Shown one piece after another: positions 1 to 9,068 of a stretch of DNA of 64,000 nt. The notes under the pieces were generated by a model. The model had not been told where the DNA came from. It did not search any database and saw only the letters and a program-made list of their open reading frames with translations. Where the stretch lies: the NCBI RefSeq assembly GCF_033366695.1, contig NZ_JAOBTQ010000001.1, forward strand, positions 6,324,001-6,388,000, given 5' to 3'. The position numbers and the translations under genes were made by a program. The DNA is from Streptomyces sp. SCL15-4. GTDB lineage: Bacteria; Actinomycetota; Actinomycetes; Streptomycetales; Streptomycetaceae. Each line of letters opens with the position of its first letter. The stretch's first letter is position 1.

Positions 1-453
<453 letters not shown>

Positions 454-682
454 GAGAGGTCGGCTGCGGCTCCGCTGTGCCCGGCGGGTGCGGGTTGGCG
501 GCCGGCACCGGGGCCGGCGTGCCCGAACCAGACGCTCGCGTAGCCCTGTTGCGGATGCATCTCGACTGGCGCGGCACCAACCCGGCCACCCCGGCGAGCC
601 CGGGGCCGCAGGCGGCGGGCAGGGGTGAGGGGCCGCGCTGCGGGTACCCGGCCGGGAACGCGATCAGGGAAAGGGCAGACCG

Positions 683-1255
683 ATGAGGCACAGGAACCCG
701 CGCGGCTCGGGCGCCAAGGGCCCCGACGAGCTGCGCCGGCAGATCGAACAGACCCGGGGCCGGCTCGGCGGCACCGTCGGCCGGCTGAGGGGCCGCGCCG
801 AATCTGACCGGCCGGGCCCGGACGCGGGCCGCGGACCTGAGGGACAAGGCCGGCGCCATGACCGTACAACTGCGCTCCGGCGCCGCCCACGCGGGACACG
901 GAGCCCAGGACCGGACGGCCAGGGCCGGACACCTGGTGCAGGACCGGGCGGCCAGGGCGGGACACCTCGTGCAGGACCGGGCCGCCAAGGCGGGCGGCCG
1001 GGTGCAGGAAGGCGCGGCCAGGGCCGGCCGCCTGGTGCAGGAGCGGGCCGGGCACGGCGGGCACCTGCTGCGGGACCGGACGGCGCACGCCGGGCACACC
1101 GCGCGGCACGACCTGCGGCTGCCGCGACCGGTGCGCGGGACCGTGCGCGCCGCGCTGCGCCACCCCCGGCCGGCGATGCTCGCCGGCGCGCGGTCGGTGC
1201 CGCCCTCGTCGGCGCGGCCGTGGTCTGGCGCCGGGTCGACCGCGGCGGCCGGTGA
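683..1255 (+). pseudogene. DUF3618 family protein, frameshifted
   Basis: The start (ATG 683 after GGGAAAGGGCAG) opens a DUF3618 protein: ELRRQIEQTRGRLGGTVGRL. The conserved continuation NLTGRARTRAADLRDKAGAM is found in a different frame from about 801, as if one G had been inserted near 800. That frame carries the helical repeats up to about 1188. The family-type C-terminal hydrophobic segment VGAALVGAAVVWRR is back in the first frame and ends at the TGA at 1253-1255, which needs one lost base near 1190. The two indels compensate. DUF3618 proteins are small, usually with a C-terminal membrane segment; their function is not established. Sequencing error is possible, so pseudogene status is tentative. 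Confidence 0.6.
885..1115 (+). repeat. 33-base tandem repeats coding for 11-residue helical units
   Basis: Within the DUF3618 gene at least six 33-base units run in tandem from 885, with starts near 885, 918, 951, 984, 1017 and 1050. Each encodes an 11-residue unit of the kind RAGHLVQDRAA or KAGGRVQEGAA. The regular spacing of hydrophobic residues among charged ones suggests a long amphipathic helix, as in LEA-like or apolipoprotein-like repeats. The second and third units are nearly identical at DNA level. Such repeats favour slippage, but the two presumed indels lie outside the array. Confidence 0.7.
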
Positions 1256-1265
1256 GCCGCTGACA

Positions 1266-3089
1266 CGGGCGCAGCCGCAGCACCTGCGGGTCGTGGTCGC
1301 TGATCTGGTCGTGGAACTCCGAGTTGATGTGCACGCTGTCGTAGTCGAAGTCACCGCCGCGGCGGATCGCCGGGCTGATCAGGATCTGGTCCAGGACCTG
1401 CTGGTTGCCCTGGTAGTCATAGGTGTAGCGCTCGCTCCTCGGCAGGGACTTGATCGCCGACCACAGCGCGCCGTCGTCCTCCAGGATCTTCGTGGTGCCG
1501 GAGAACTCGAAGTCGTTCATGTCGCCGAGCGCGATCACGTCCGCGTTCTTCTGCGCGGCCAGAATGTCCTTGACGAACGCGTTCACCGCGGTCGCCTGGG
1601 CGTGCCGCTGGATCTCCGAGCCGCGCACCGGGGGCTGGTACTGCGAGGTCAGAGCCTGGTCGCCGCCCTTGGAGTTCAGGTGGTTGGCGATCACGAACAC
1701 GGTCTTGCCGCGGAAGACGAACTCGCCCGCGAGCGGCTTGCGGCTGTTGCTCCACGCCGCGTTCGCCGGGTCGATCCGGCCCGGCGACACCGTCAGCCGC
1801 GCCTTGCCGTGCACCTTGGCGACCCCGACCGCGGTGGTCGAGTCGCCGCCCGCGCGGTCCGTGAAGGAGACCCGCTCGGGGTTGAACAGGAACACCTGGC
1901 GGATGTTGCCGCCGGGCTCGCCGCCGTCCTGGCCGTCGACCGGGTTGACCGAACGCCAGTCGTACACCGGGCCGCCCGCCGCGGCGATGGCGTCGATCAG
2001 CTTGGTGACGGTGCGGTCCGCGTCGACCGTGCCGTCGTTCGTGGCGCCGTTGTTGTCCTGGATCTCCTCCAGGGACACGATGTCGGGGGACTGGAGGTGG
2101 CGCACGATCGCGGCGGCGTGCTGCTCGAAGGTGGCGTCCGACGGGTCGAGGTTCTCCACGTTGTACGTCGCCACCGCCAGCTCGCGGCCCGACTGCCGCC
2201 GCGTCGTCTCGCGCTCCAGGCCGCCGCTCCGCAGCGTGCCGAGGTCGCTCGCGACCAGCGTGTAACCGCCGTACTGGTTGAAGTCCAGCGGGCCGGTCGT
2301 CGTACCGGAGAGGGTGTCGCCGACGTCCGCCTTCGGGAAGTCGGCGGTGGAGCCCAGCGACTGGATCTGGAGCCGGCCGGTGTTCTGGGAGTCGTAGGAG
2401 CCGTAGACCGTGCCGCCGCGGCGGCTGCGGTGCTCCCACGGCTTCACCGTGACCCACAGCTCGCTGTGCGCGTCGGTCGCGGTGACCACGCGGGCGTCGG
2501 CGACCTGGACGTTCATGCCCTCCAGGGACTCGTAGTAGTCCAAGGCGTACGCCGACGGGTCCAGGGTGAGGCCGTTGACCGAGCCGGCCGCGGCGGTGTC
2601 GCCCTCGGGCGCGTACGCGTCCGGCACCGCGTCCTCGTCGATCACGGCCGGCGCCGGGACCGCGTTGCCGGTGGAGACGGTGGTGACCTGAGGCTTGGTG
2701 ATCTCCGTCAGCGACTGGTTGCCGGAGGAGGCGCCGCCCGGGACGTACTCGGAGACCGTGCCCGTCACCGTCACCGCGTCGCCGACCGCGACCTTCGGCG
2801 TGGAGCTGGTGAAGACGAAGACACCCTCGCTGGTGGCCGGGTCGTCGTCCGGCGCCGCGTCCTGGAGCCAGAAGCCCCGGGAGGAGCCGTAGGCGCGCGT
2901 GGCCGTGACGATGCCGGGCACGTCCGTCACCTTCTGGCCGGCGTACGGCGATATCCGGGTCGTGCCCTGGATGTCGTGGACGCGCACCGAGTCGGCGTGC
3001 GCGGGGGAGGTGAGGACGACGGCGGACGCCGCGCCGCAGACGGCGGCGACGGTGAGCGCGGCGAGGCGCGCGGAAGACCTGCTCGGCAA
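1266..3089 (-). CDS. secreted ExeM/NucH-family endonuclease/exonuclease/phosphatase protein, stop codon lost
   Basis: A secreted nuclease of the endonuclease/exonuclease/phosphatase superfamily. The chosen start is TTG 3089, preceded by GGAGGA at good spacing and followed by a signal peptide ending in SPAHA. An N-terminal OB-fold-like region (DIQGTTRISPYAGQKVTD) precedes the catalytic domain with ATYNVENL (about residue 305), EEIQDNNG, NHLNSKGGD, LGDMNDFEF (about 520) and SDHDPQV (about 596). The family end, HDPQVLRLRP, falls at 1266, but the next codon is TGT and no stop follows in this frame until 429, so a literal translation would add about 280 residues antisense to the DUF3618 gene. Stop loss by mutation, deletion or sequence error is inferred. 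Family members degrade extracellular DNA for nutrient recovery. Confidence 0.82.
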
Positions 3090-3355
3090 GGGATTTCCTC
3101 CGGGACGTGCGTGGGCGCCGGGACGAGGACGGAACGGAAGACCGTGTGGGGCGCGTGGCCCTGTGTGACACGCGTAGAGCCGAGTGAACAGTTGTCCCCC
3201 TGCTTCTACGCGCGTCAATCTCCTGCCTGGCCCGGGAGTTGTCAAGGTTTCGGCCATGTACGCCTCCTTGCGCGGAGATGAACCGGGCGGCATGGGTGGA
3301 AATCCGTCTAGGCTGAGCGGCTGAGCCCGTTTCACGCTCCGAGGAGATCCAGCCG

Positions 3356-4780
3356 ATGTCAGACAGCTCCCCCCTGCCGCCCGCGCGGCTGCACCCCGAA
3401 GCGGAGCTGGCGCGTGCCGCACTGTCCACCCCCTTGCTGTCCCGGGCCGCCCGCCTCGCCCGCTGGGCCGGGCCGGACACCCGGGTGGACGCCGGCGGCT
3501 CGCTGGCCGAGGAGCAGCTGCCGGCCGCCGCCGGGCTGCTCGGCCTGACCGGGGACGACGCCGCCGCCCACGCCGGTGAGGCCTGGCGGGTCGCCGTGGA
3601 CGCGGGCCTGGTCGAGATCGTGGACGAGGCGGCCGGGACCGTCCGCACGGGGGAGAACCTGGCGCTGCTCACCGGCTCCCCGCGGGATGTGCTCGCGGTG
3701 TGGCTCACCGCGCTGGAGACCGTCGTCGCCGACGCGGCCGTCCCCGACCTGGACGACCTGGCCGACGCGATGGACGACGACGGCAAGGTCGATTTCTCGT
3801 CACTCGGCTGGGACCCGCGGGCCGAGGCGGACTTCCTGGACGGCGTCCTCGGCAACCTCTATCTGCTGACCGTCGGTGAGGACGGCCCCGACGAGGTCCC
3901 CGTCCCGCTGCCCGCCCTCGCCGCGTCGATGCTCGTGCCCGACGGCATGGGCGAGCCCACCAACGACGTCCTGGAACAGGTCTCCGACGCGATGATGCGG
4001 CTCGACGACCAGTTCCGCGCGCTGGAGCCGGCCGGACTCGTCGCCTACCAACCGGTGGACGAGGCGCTGATGGCCGACGCCGAGGAGGAGCCCGCGGCGC
4101 CCGTGGACGAGACCGACGTCTCCCGCTACGGCGTGGTCCGGCTCACCCCGCTCGGCGTGTACGGACTGCGGGCCCGGCTGCTGGAGGCCGGGTTCGAGGC
4201 GCCGGCCGTGGGCGACCTGGCCGACCAGGGCGCGGACGCGCTGCTCGACGGCACCGCCCGGTTCGGGCAGTCCGCCGCCCGCGCCGAGACCGAGCAGTGG
4301 CTCGCCCGCCGCGAACCGCTCGCCGGGGCCCGGGAGCTGCTGGCGGCGGCGCGCGGCACGGACGCCGGGGGCCCGCTGCGCCGGCTGCGCTGCCAGCAGG
4401 CGCTGTCGCTGGTGGGTGCCGAGGCCGAACCCGCGCTGCGGGAGGTGCTGGACGACCCCGAGCTGGGCGGGCTGGCCCGGGTGTGGCTGAGCGAGCGGGG
4501 CGCCGCGGGGGTGCCGGCGCCCTCCCAGGAGCTGGTGTTCTGGCTGACCGTCGACACGCTGGCCGCGCAGCTGGCGGCCGAGGGCAACTCCGAGGAACTG
4601 CGCGCGCTGGTGGAGGGGCTGGCCGCCCAGCACAGCGGGTTCTTCGCGGCGGCCTGGCGGGTGGACCACCCCGCCACCGCCGAGGTGCTGGACGCGATGG
4701 GCCGGCTGCACCCGGACAAGAAGGTGGCCAAGGAGGCCCGCAAGGCGGCGTTCAAGGCGCGGTCGCAACACGCGGGGTGA
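3356..4780 (+). CDS. conserved hypothetical protein, 474 residues
   Basis: A good ribosome binding site (GAGGAG) precedes the ATG at 3356. The product is rich in Ala, Leu, Asp and Glu, has no signal peptide or membrane segment, and looks mostly alpha-helical with acidic stretches (DLDDLADAMDDD; DAEEEPAAPVDE). The end is basic (KKVAKEARKAAFKARSQ). I do not recognise a catalytic motif. The C-terminal half has short helix pairs around QALSLVGAEAEPALREVLDD that could be HEAT-like. It lies divergently from the secreted nuclease and is followed by 446 bases without a gene, so it is probably a single-gene unit. Confidence 0.8.
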   Translation: MSDSSPLPPARLHPEAELARAALSTPLLSRAARLARWAGPDTRVDAGGSLAEEQLPAAAGLLGLTGDDAAAHAGEAWRVAVDAGLVEIVDEAAGTVRTGENLALLTGSPRDVLAVWLTALETVVADAAVPDLDDLADAMDDDGKVDFSSLGWDPRAEADFLDGVLGNLYLLTVGEDGPDEVPVPLPALAASMLVPDGMGEPTNDVLEQVSDAMMRLDDQFRALEPAGLVAYQPVDEALMADAEEEPAAPVDETDVSRYGVVRLTPLGVYGLRARLLEAGFEAPAVGDLADQGADALLDGTARFGQSAARAETEQWLARREPLAGARELLAAARGTDAGGPLRRLRCQQALSLVGAEAEPALREVLDDPELGGLARVWLSERGAAGVPAPSQELVFWLTVDTLAAQLAAEGNSEELRALVEGLAAQHSGFFAAAWRVDHPATAEVLDAMGRLHPDKKVAKEARKAAFKARSQHAG

Positions 4781-5226
4781 GCGCGGAGCGGGAGTGGTGA
4801 CGGGCGCGGGCGGCCGGCGGGCCGCCGGTGCCCCGGGGCCATGGACCGTCGGCGTCCGGGCCGTGGGCCGCCGGTGCCCCGGACCCGGCCGGCGCACGCA
4901 CCCGGCGTCAGGGCGCCGCGCCCCGGCCGGCTCTCCGGCGGGGCGGCGGTACCGGGAGCCTGGTCCGGCGTCCGGAGTCCGGCCGCCGGGCGTGGCGGGC
5001 CGGTCGGGCGGTTCCCCGCGCTCCTCAGGGACGCTGTCCGCCGTACCGGTTCCGATCCGGGCCGTGGTCCTGTACGTGGTCATGGGCTGTCGCATACGCA
5101 TTCATGGAACAGGCGCCGCAGTGGTGGTCCGGCGTTCAACTCCTGTTCACGGATGGGCGGGAGCGTGGCGCCGAACCGAGGCCCCCCACCCTCCACGACA
5201 CCGCAACCGTCGTCACAGGAGACACC
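4781..5226. other. 446-base intergenic region before the PhoX-type gene
   Basis: No convincing coding sequence is seen on either strand: the open frames here are GC-driven and lack homology-like motifs. The right third becomes less GC-rich and holds the candidate PHO box described separately, then the ribosome binding site AGGAGA of the gene at 5227. Confidence 0.6.
5134..5155 (+). promoter_or_regulatory. candidate PHO box (PhoP operator)
   Basis: Two adjacent 11-base units that both begin GTTCA: GTTCAACTCCT at 5134-5144 and GTTCACGGATG at 5145-5155. This matches the Streptomyces PHO box architecture of tandem 11-base direct repeats starting with a GTTCA core. It ends about 70 bases before the start of a PhoX-type gene, a family often controlled by phosphate starvation. 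The last four bases of each unit fit the consensus poorly. Confidence 0.55.
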
Positions 5227-6675
5227 ATGTCGCTCACCCGCAGGGACTTCGCCAGGACATCCGCGCTCACCGGAGCCGGAGTCGCCCTGGCGGGCAGCGT
5301 CGGCGCCCTCGCCACCGCGCCGAACGCCCTTGCCGCCACGGAGACCGAGAGCGGCGAAGCCCTCTCGGCGCACGGGGGCCACCACGGCGCCGGCTACGGC
5401 CCGCTGCTCCCCGACCCGGACGGCATCCTCGCCCTGCCGGCCGGCTTCCGCTACGAGATCATCACCTACAGCGGCCGGACCCGCCTGGAGTCCGGCGAGT
5501 TCACCCCGTCCAACCACGACGGCACCGCCACCTTCGAGGGCCGGCGCGGCACCACCCTGCTCGTCAACAACCACGAGCTGGCCGGCGCCCGCGCCCAGTG
5601 GCCGCACCCGGTGCCGCTCACCGAGGGCCTGGTCTACGACCCGGCCGCGGCCGGCGGCTGCACGGTGGTCGAGGTCCGCCGGGGCGGCGAGGTCGCCGAA
5701 TGGGTGGGCATCGCCGGCACCGCCACCAACTGCGCGGGCGGCAGCACCCCGTGGGGCACCTGGCTGACCTGCGAGGAGACCGAGGACAAGGCCGGGAAGA
5801 ACGGTTTCACCAAGGACCACGGCTACGTCTTCGAGGTCGACCCGGAGGACCGCCGGGCCAACCGCGACCCCAAGCCGGTCAAGGCGTTCGGCCGCTACGC
5901 CCACGAGGCGGTCGTCATCGACCCCAGGCGGGGCCACGCCTATCTCACCGAGGACGCCTCCGGTCCCAACGGCCTGTTCTACCGCTGGGTCCCGCCGACC
6001 GGCTTCCGGCACGGCCGCGGCCGGCTGCGCACCCTCGCCGACGACGCGGGCACGCTCCAGGCGTTCAAGTGCTTCGACTCCGGCGGCCGGTTCGTGGACG
6101 ACCTGTCCCGCGCCACGAGGACCGGCACCGTGTACGGCGTGGACTGGGTGGACGTCCCGGACCGGGACGCCCGGACCGTCTCGGTGCGCAAGCAGTTCAC
6201 CGAGGGCCAGGTCACCCGCGCCCGCAAGCTGGAAGGCATGTGGTGGGCCGACGGCGGTGTCTACGTCGTCTCCTCCTTCGCCCGCCAGGAGAGCCCGGTC
6301 CAGCACGACGGCCAGGTCTGGTTCTACGACCCCAAGCGGCGCACCCTGACGCTGAAGGTGCTGCTCGGGGTGAACCCGGACCCGGCCGTCGACGGCGCCT
6401 TCGACGGCCCCGACAACATCACCGTCTCCCCTTACGGGGGCCTGGTCATCGCCGAGGACGGCGAGGGCGTCCAGCACCTGTTCGGCGCCACCGAGAGCGG
6501 CCGTACCTACCCGATCGCCCGCAACGAGCTGAACATCGGCACCGCGGAGGAGCCGGAGTACAGCGAGTTCACCGGCGTCACCTTCTCGCCCGACGGCCGG
6601 ACCCTGTTCGCCAACATCCAGACGCCCGGCATCATGCTGGCCATCACCGGGCCCTGGAAGCGGCAGCGACGCTGA
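5227..6675 (+). CDS. Tat-exported PhoX/DUF839-family protein
   Basis: A 482-residue protein with a twin-arginine signal (SLTRRDFARTSAL, residues 2-14) and a hydrophobic stretch ending near NALA, so it should be exported folded. The body has features of the PhoX-type (DUF839) beta-propeller family: LLVNNHEL, TNCAGGSTPWGTWLTCEE, YAHEAVVIDP, YLTEDASGPNGLFYRW and PDNITVSPYGGLVIAEDG. Family members characterised elsewhere are Ca2+- and Fe-dependent alkaline phosphatases, but many relatives have no proven activity. The ATG at 5227 follows AGGAGA. The upstream PHO box supports a role in phosphate scavenging. It converges with the MFS gene and appears monocistronic. Confidence 0.85.
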   Translation: MSLTRRDFARTSALTGAGVALAGSVGALATAPNALAATETESGEALSAHGGHHGAGYGPLLPDPDGILALPAGFRYEIITYSGRTRLESGEFTPSNHDGTATFEGRRGTTLLVNNHELAGARAQWPHPVPLTEGLVYDPAAAGGCTVVEVRRGGEVAEWVGIAGTATNCAGGSTPWGTWLTCEETEDKAGKNGFTKDHGYVFEVDPEDRRANRDPKPVKAFGRYAHEAVVIDPRRGHAYLTEDASGPNGLFYRWVPPTGFRHGRGRLRTLADDAGTLQAFKCFDSGGRFVDDLSRATRTGTVYGVDWVDVPDRDARTVSVRKQFTEGQVTRARKLEGMWWADGGVYVVSSFARQESPVQHDGQVWFYDPKRRTLTLKVLLGVNPDPAVDGAFDGPDNITVSPYGGLVIAEDGEGVQHLFGATESGRTYPIARNELNIGTAEEPEYSEFTGVTFSPDGRTLFANIQTPGIMLAITGPWKRQRR

Positions 6676-6769
6676 TCCCTCGGGCTCGGGAGTCTTGGCC
6701 GTCGGCCTCGTACCGGGACAGGACGCGACCAGGGCCGTCGCGGACTTCTCGGATCGTTGAACGCCCGCT

Positions 6770-8218
6770 TCACCCACGGGAGTTCCGGCGTCCGCCGGTC
6801 AGTACCGTGGCCGCCACCAGCAGCGCGGTCAGCGTGAGCAGGGTGCCGGCGGCGAAGGCGTGGGCGGCGCCGTGGGTGAGGACGGCGTCCGGCGAGCCGG
6901 TGGTGTGCCGGGTCGCCGTGCCGTACGCCGTGACCAGGACGGACAGTCCGACGGTGCCGCCCAGCCACTGGAGGGTCTGCAGCAGGCCGGAGGCGGCGCC
7001 GGCCTGCCGCGGGGTCACGGCGGACAGGATCGTCGCGGTGAGCGGCATGAAGCTCAGGCCCATGCCCAGGCCGATCAGGGCCAGCGGGCCGAGCAGTCCG
7101 GCCGCGTAGCCGTCGCCGGGCGCCAGCAGGGCCAGCCGGCCGGTGCCGAGCGTGGCCAGGGACAGGCCGGTCAGCAGCACCGGTCTGGTGCCGAACCGGG
7201 CCAGCAGCCGGGGCACCAGCCGCACGGTCGTGAACATCACCAGGGTCAGCGGCAGGAAGGCGAAGCCCGCGCGCAACGGGCTGTAGCGCAGCACCTGCTG
7301 GGCGAACAGGGTGAGGAAGTAGAAGGCGCCGAACATGCCCGCGGGCAGCAGCAGGATGCTCGCGTACCCGCCGGCCCGGTCCCGGTCGGCGAACAGGGAC
7401 AGCGGCAGCACGGGCTGGTCCGCCCGGGACTCCAGCAGCAGGAAGCCGGCGAGCAGGACGGCCGCGGCGGTGAAGCCGGCCAGCGCCCCGGGGTCGCTCC
7501 AGCGGCTCTCCGACACCCGGATGAACGCGTACACCAGCGAGGTCGTGCCGGCCGTTCCGGTGAGCGCCCCCGGCAGGTCGAGCCGGCCGGCGTGGCGCCC
7601 GGTCTCGGGGACGAAGCGGGGCAGCGCGAGGGCCAGCGCCAGACCGAGGGGGACGTTGATCAGCAGCGCCCAGCGCCAGGACGCCCACGAGGTGAGCATC
7701 CCGCCGAGGACCAGCCCGGCGGAACCGCCGATGCCGGCCATGGAGGAGTAGACGCTGAGCGCGCGGTGCCGGGGCGGGCCGTCGGGGAAGCCGGTGGTGA
7801 TGAGGGCCAGGGTGCTCGGGGCGATCAGTGCGGCACCGACACCCTGGAGCGCCCGGGCGGCCAGCAGCAGGCCGCTGTCGGTGGCGAGGCCGCCGAGCAG
7901 GGACGACAGCGCGAACAGCAGGACACCGGCGGTCAGGGTGCGGCGGCGGCCGAGGAGGTCGCCGACCCGTCCGCCGAGCAGCAGCAGGCCGCCGAAGGCG
8001 AGGGTGTAGGCGTTGAGCACCCAGGACAGGCCGGTGGGGCTGAAGCCGAGGCCCCGCCGGATGTCCGGCAGCGCGACGTTGACGACGGTGGAGTCGACGC
8101 CGACCATCAAGTAGGCGGTGACGATGACGAGAAGGGTGGTGCCGAGGCGCGCGGGTGGCGCGGCGGCCGGTGCGGAGGCGGTGGCGGACGACGGTGCCGG
8201 TGTGGACGGGGTGGACAT
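6770..8218 (-). CDS. MFS drug exporter, EmrB/QacA (DHA2-like) type
   Basis: A 482-residue integral membrane protein with about 14 hydrophobic segments. It carries the MFS motif A as GGRVGDLLGRRRTL in the loop after the second helix, the N-terminal segment VDSTVVNVALPDI typical of the DHA2 family, and RALQGVGAALIAPSTLALI. Such proteins are proton antiporters exporting toxic compounds or secondary metabolites. The ATG at 8218 (GGGAGA upstream) is preferred to the ATG at 8281, which would add a hydrophilic leader. It is transcribed away from the TetR gene at 8369, the usual layout of an exporter and its local repressor. Confidence 0.9.
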   Translation of the reverse strand: MSTPSTPAPSSATASAPAAAPPARLGTTLLVIVTAYLMVGVDSTVVNVALPDIRRGLGFSPTGLSWVLNAYTLAFGGLLLLGGRVGDLLGRRRTLTAGVLLFALSSLLGGLATDSGLLLAARALQGVGAALIAPSTLALITTGFPDGPPRHRALSVYSSMAGIGGSAGLVLGGMLTSWASWRWALLINVPLGLALALALPRFVPETGRHAGRLDLPGALTGTAGTTSLVYAFIRVSESRWSDPGALAGFTAAAVLLAGFLLLESRADQPVLPLSLFADRDRAGGYASILLLPAGMFGAFYFLTLFAQQVLRYSPLRAGFAFLPLTLVMFTTVRLVPRLLARFGTRPVLLTGLSLATLGTGRLALLAPGDGYAAGLLGPLALIGLGMGLSFMPLTATILSAVTPRQAGAASGLLQTLQWLGGTVGLSVLVTAYGTATRHTTGSPDAVLTHGAAHAFAAGTLLTLTALLVAATVLTGGRRNSRG

Positions 8219-8309
8219 GCGGTCTCCCGGTCTGGGGTCCCCGGGCGCGCGGCTGCACGCGGGCAGGGACGAGCTGCCCACGGAGTACTACGGCGGTAAG
8301 CGGGGACTG

Positions 8310-8340
8310 TCTCCGTTTGGTGCTCGATAAGATACGGAGA
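8310..8340. promoter_or_regulatory. inverted repeat between exporter and TetR gene, candidate TetR operator
   Basis: TCTCCGT at 8310-8316 is matched by its reverse complement ACGGAGA at 8334-8340, with 17 bases between. The repeat ends 28 bases before the TetR start and lies in the shared promoter region of the divergent pair. Binding is inferred from the context. Confidence 0.4.
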
Positions 8341-8368
8341 TGGTCCCCGGTTGGCAAGGAGTGAGTGG

Positions 8369-8956
8369 ATGACGCAGGCCAGGCCCATGCGCGCGGACGC
8401 TCGGCGCAACTACGAGCGGTTGCTGAAGGTGGCGGCGGAGGCCTTCGCCGAGCATGGAGAGAACGCGTCACTCGACGACATCGCCAAGCGGGCGGGGGTC
8501 GGTTCGGGCACGCTCTACCGGCACTTCCCGACCCGGCAGGCGCTGCTGGAGGCGGCGTACGTGGACCGGATCGAGGCGCTCGGGGCGCGGGCCGACGAGC
8601 TGGCGAAGCGGCTGCCCGCGGGTGAGGCGCTCGCGGAGTGGCTGTACGAACTGGCCGTCGGCACGATCCAGGTGCGCGGAATGAAGGCGCTGCTCGGGTC
8701 GGCGGTGACGGACGGCGGCGCGGCGGCGCTGACGACGTGCGGCAACGTGGTGAAGGGGGCCGTGGCGCGGTTGGTGCTGGCGGCGCAGGCGGAGGGCGCG
8801 CTGCGCGAGGATGTGGAGCCGATCGAGGTGCTGCGGCTGGCGCACGGGGTGGCTTCGGCGGCGGAGCTGGCGGGGGCGGGTGAGACGGAGATCCGCCGCT
8901 ATCTGGGTTTGCTGGAGCAGGGACTGCGGGGCGCCGGGGGGACGGGCCGCCACTGA
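8369..8956 (+). CDS. TetR/AcrR family transcriptional regulator
   Basis: A 195-residue repressor-type protein. The N-terminal DNA-binding domain has the classic TetR helix-turn-helix, SLDDIAKRAGVGSGTLYRHF (about residues 33-52), followed by a variable all-helical ligand domain. The ATG at 8369 follows AAGGA by 8 bases; the in-frame TTG at 8351 would add six residues and has no comparable site. It probably represses the divergent MFS exporter and possibly itself. The ligand is unknown. Confidence 0.92.
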   Translation: MTQARPMRADARRNYERLLKVAAEAFAEHGENASLDDIAKRAGVGSGTLYRHFPTRQALLEAAYVDRIEALGARADELAKRLPAGEALAEWLYELAVGTIQVRGMKALLGSAVTDGGAAALTTCGNVVKGAVARLVLAAQAEGALREDVEPIEVLRLAHGVASAAELAGAGETEIRRYLGLLEQGLRGAGGTGRH

Positions 8957-9024
8957 CCGGCCGAGCGCCCCTGCGCGACGAGGCTCGGGAGAGGCGCGAC
9001 TGCCGGTGGCGCTGCCAGGGGCCT

Positions 9025-9052
9025 GGCGGCGGCGGGACGGGGTGCCGCCGCC
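9025..9052. terminator. hairpin between convergent TetR and TerD genes
   Basis: GGCGGCGGC at 9025-9033 pairs with GCCGCCGCC at 9044-9052 around a 10-base loop. It lies in the 112-base gap between two convergent stop codons and may serve both, without a U-tract, as is common in Streptomyces. Confidence 0.45.
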
Positions 9053-9068
9053 GTCGGGCGGGCCGGGG

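Noticed and set aside
858..3281. 807-codon plus-strand frame opposite the secreted nuclease
   Set aside because: Beyond about 1190 it is the mirror of the nuclease gene; only its first 110 codons are real, as the middle of the DUF3618 gene.
3090..3422. ATG at 3422 as start of the nuclease
   Set aside because: It would overlap the divergent gene at 3356; TTG 3089 has GGAGGA and a proper signal peptide.
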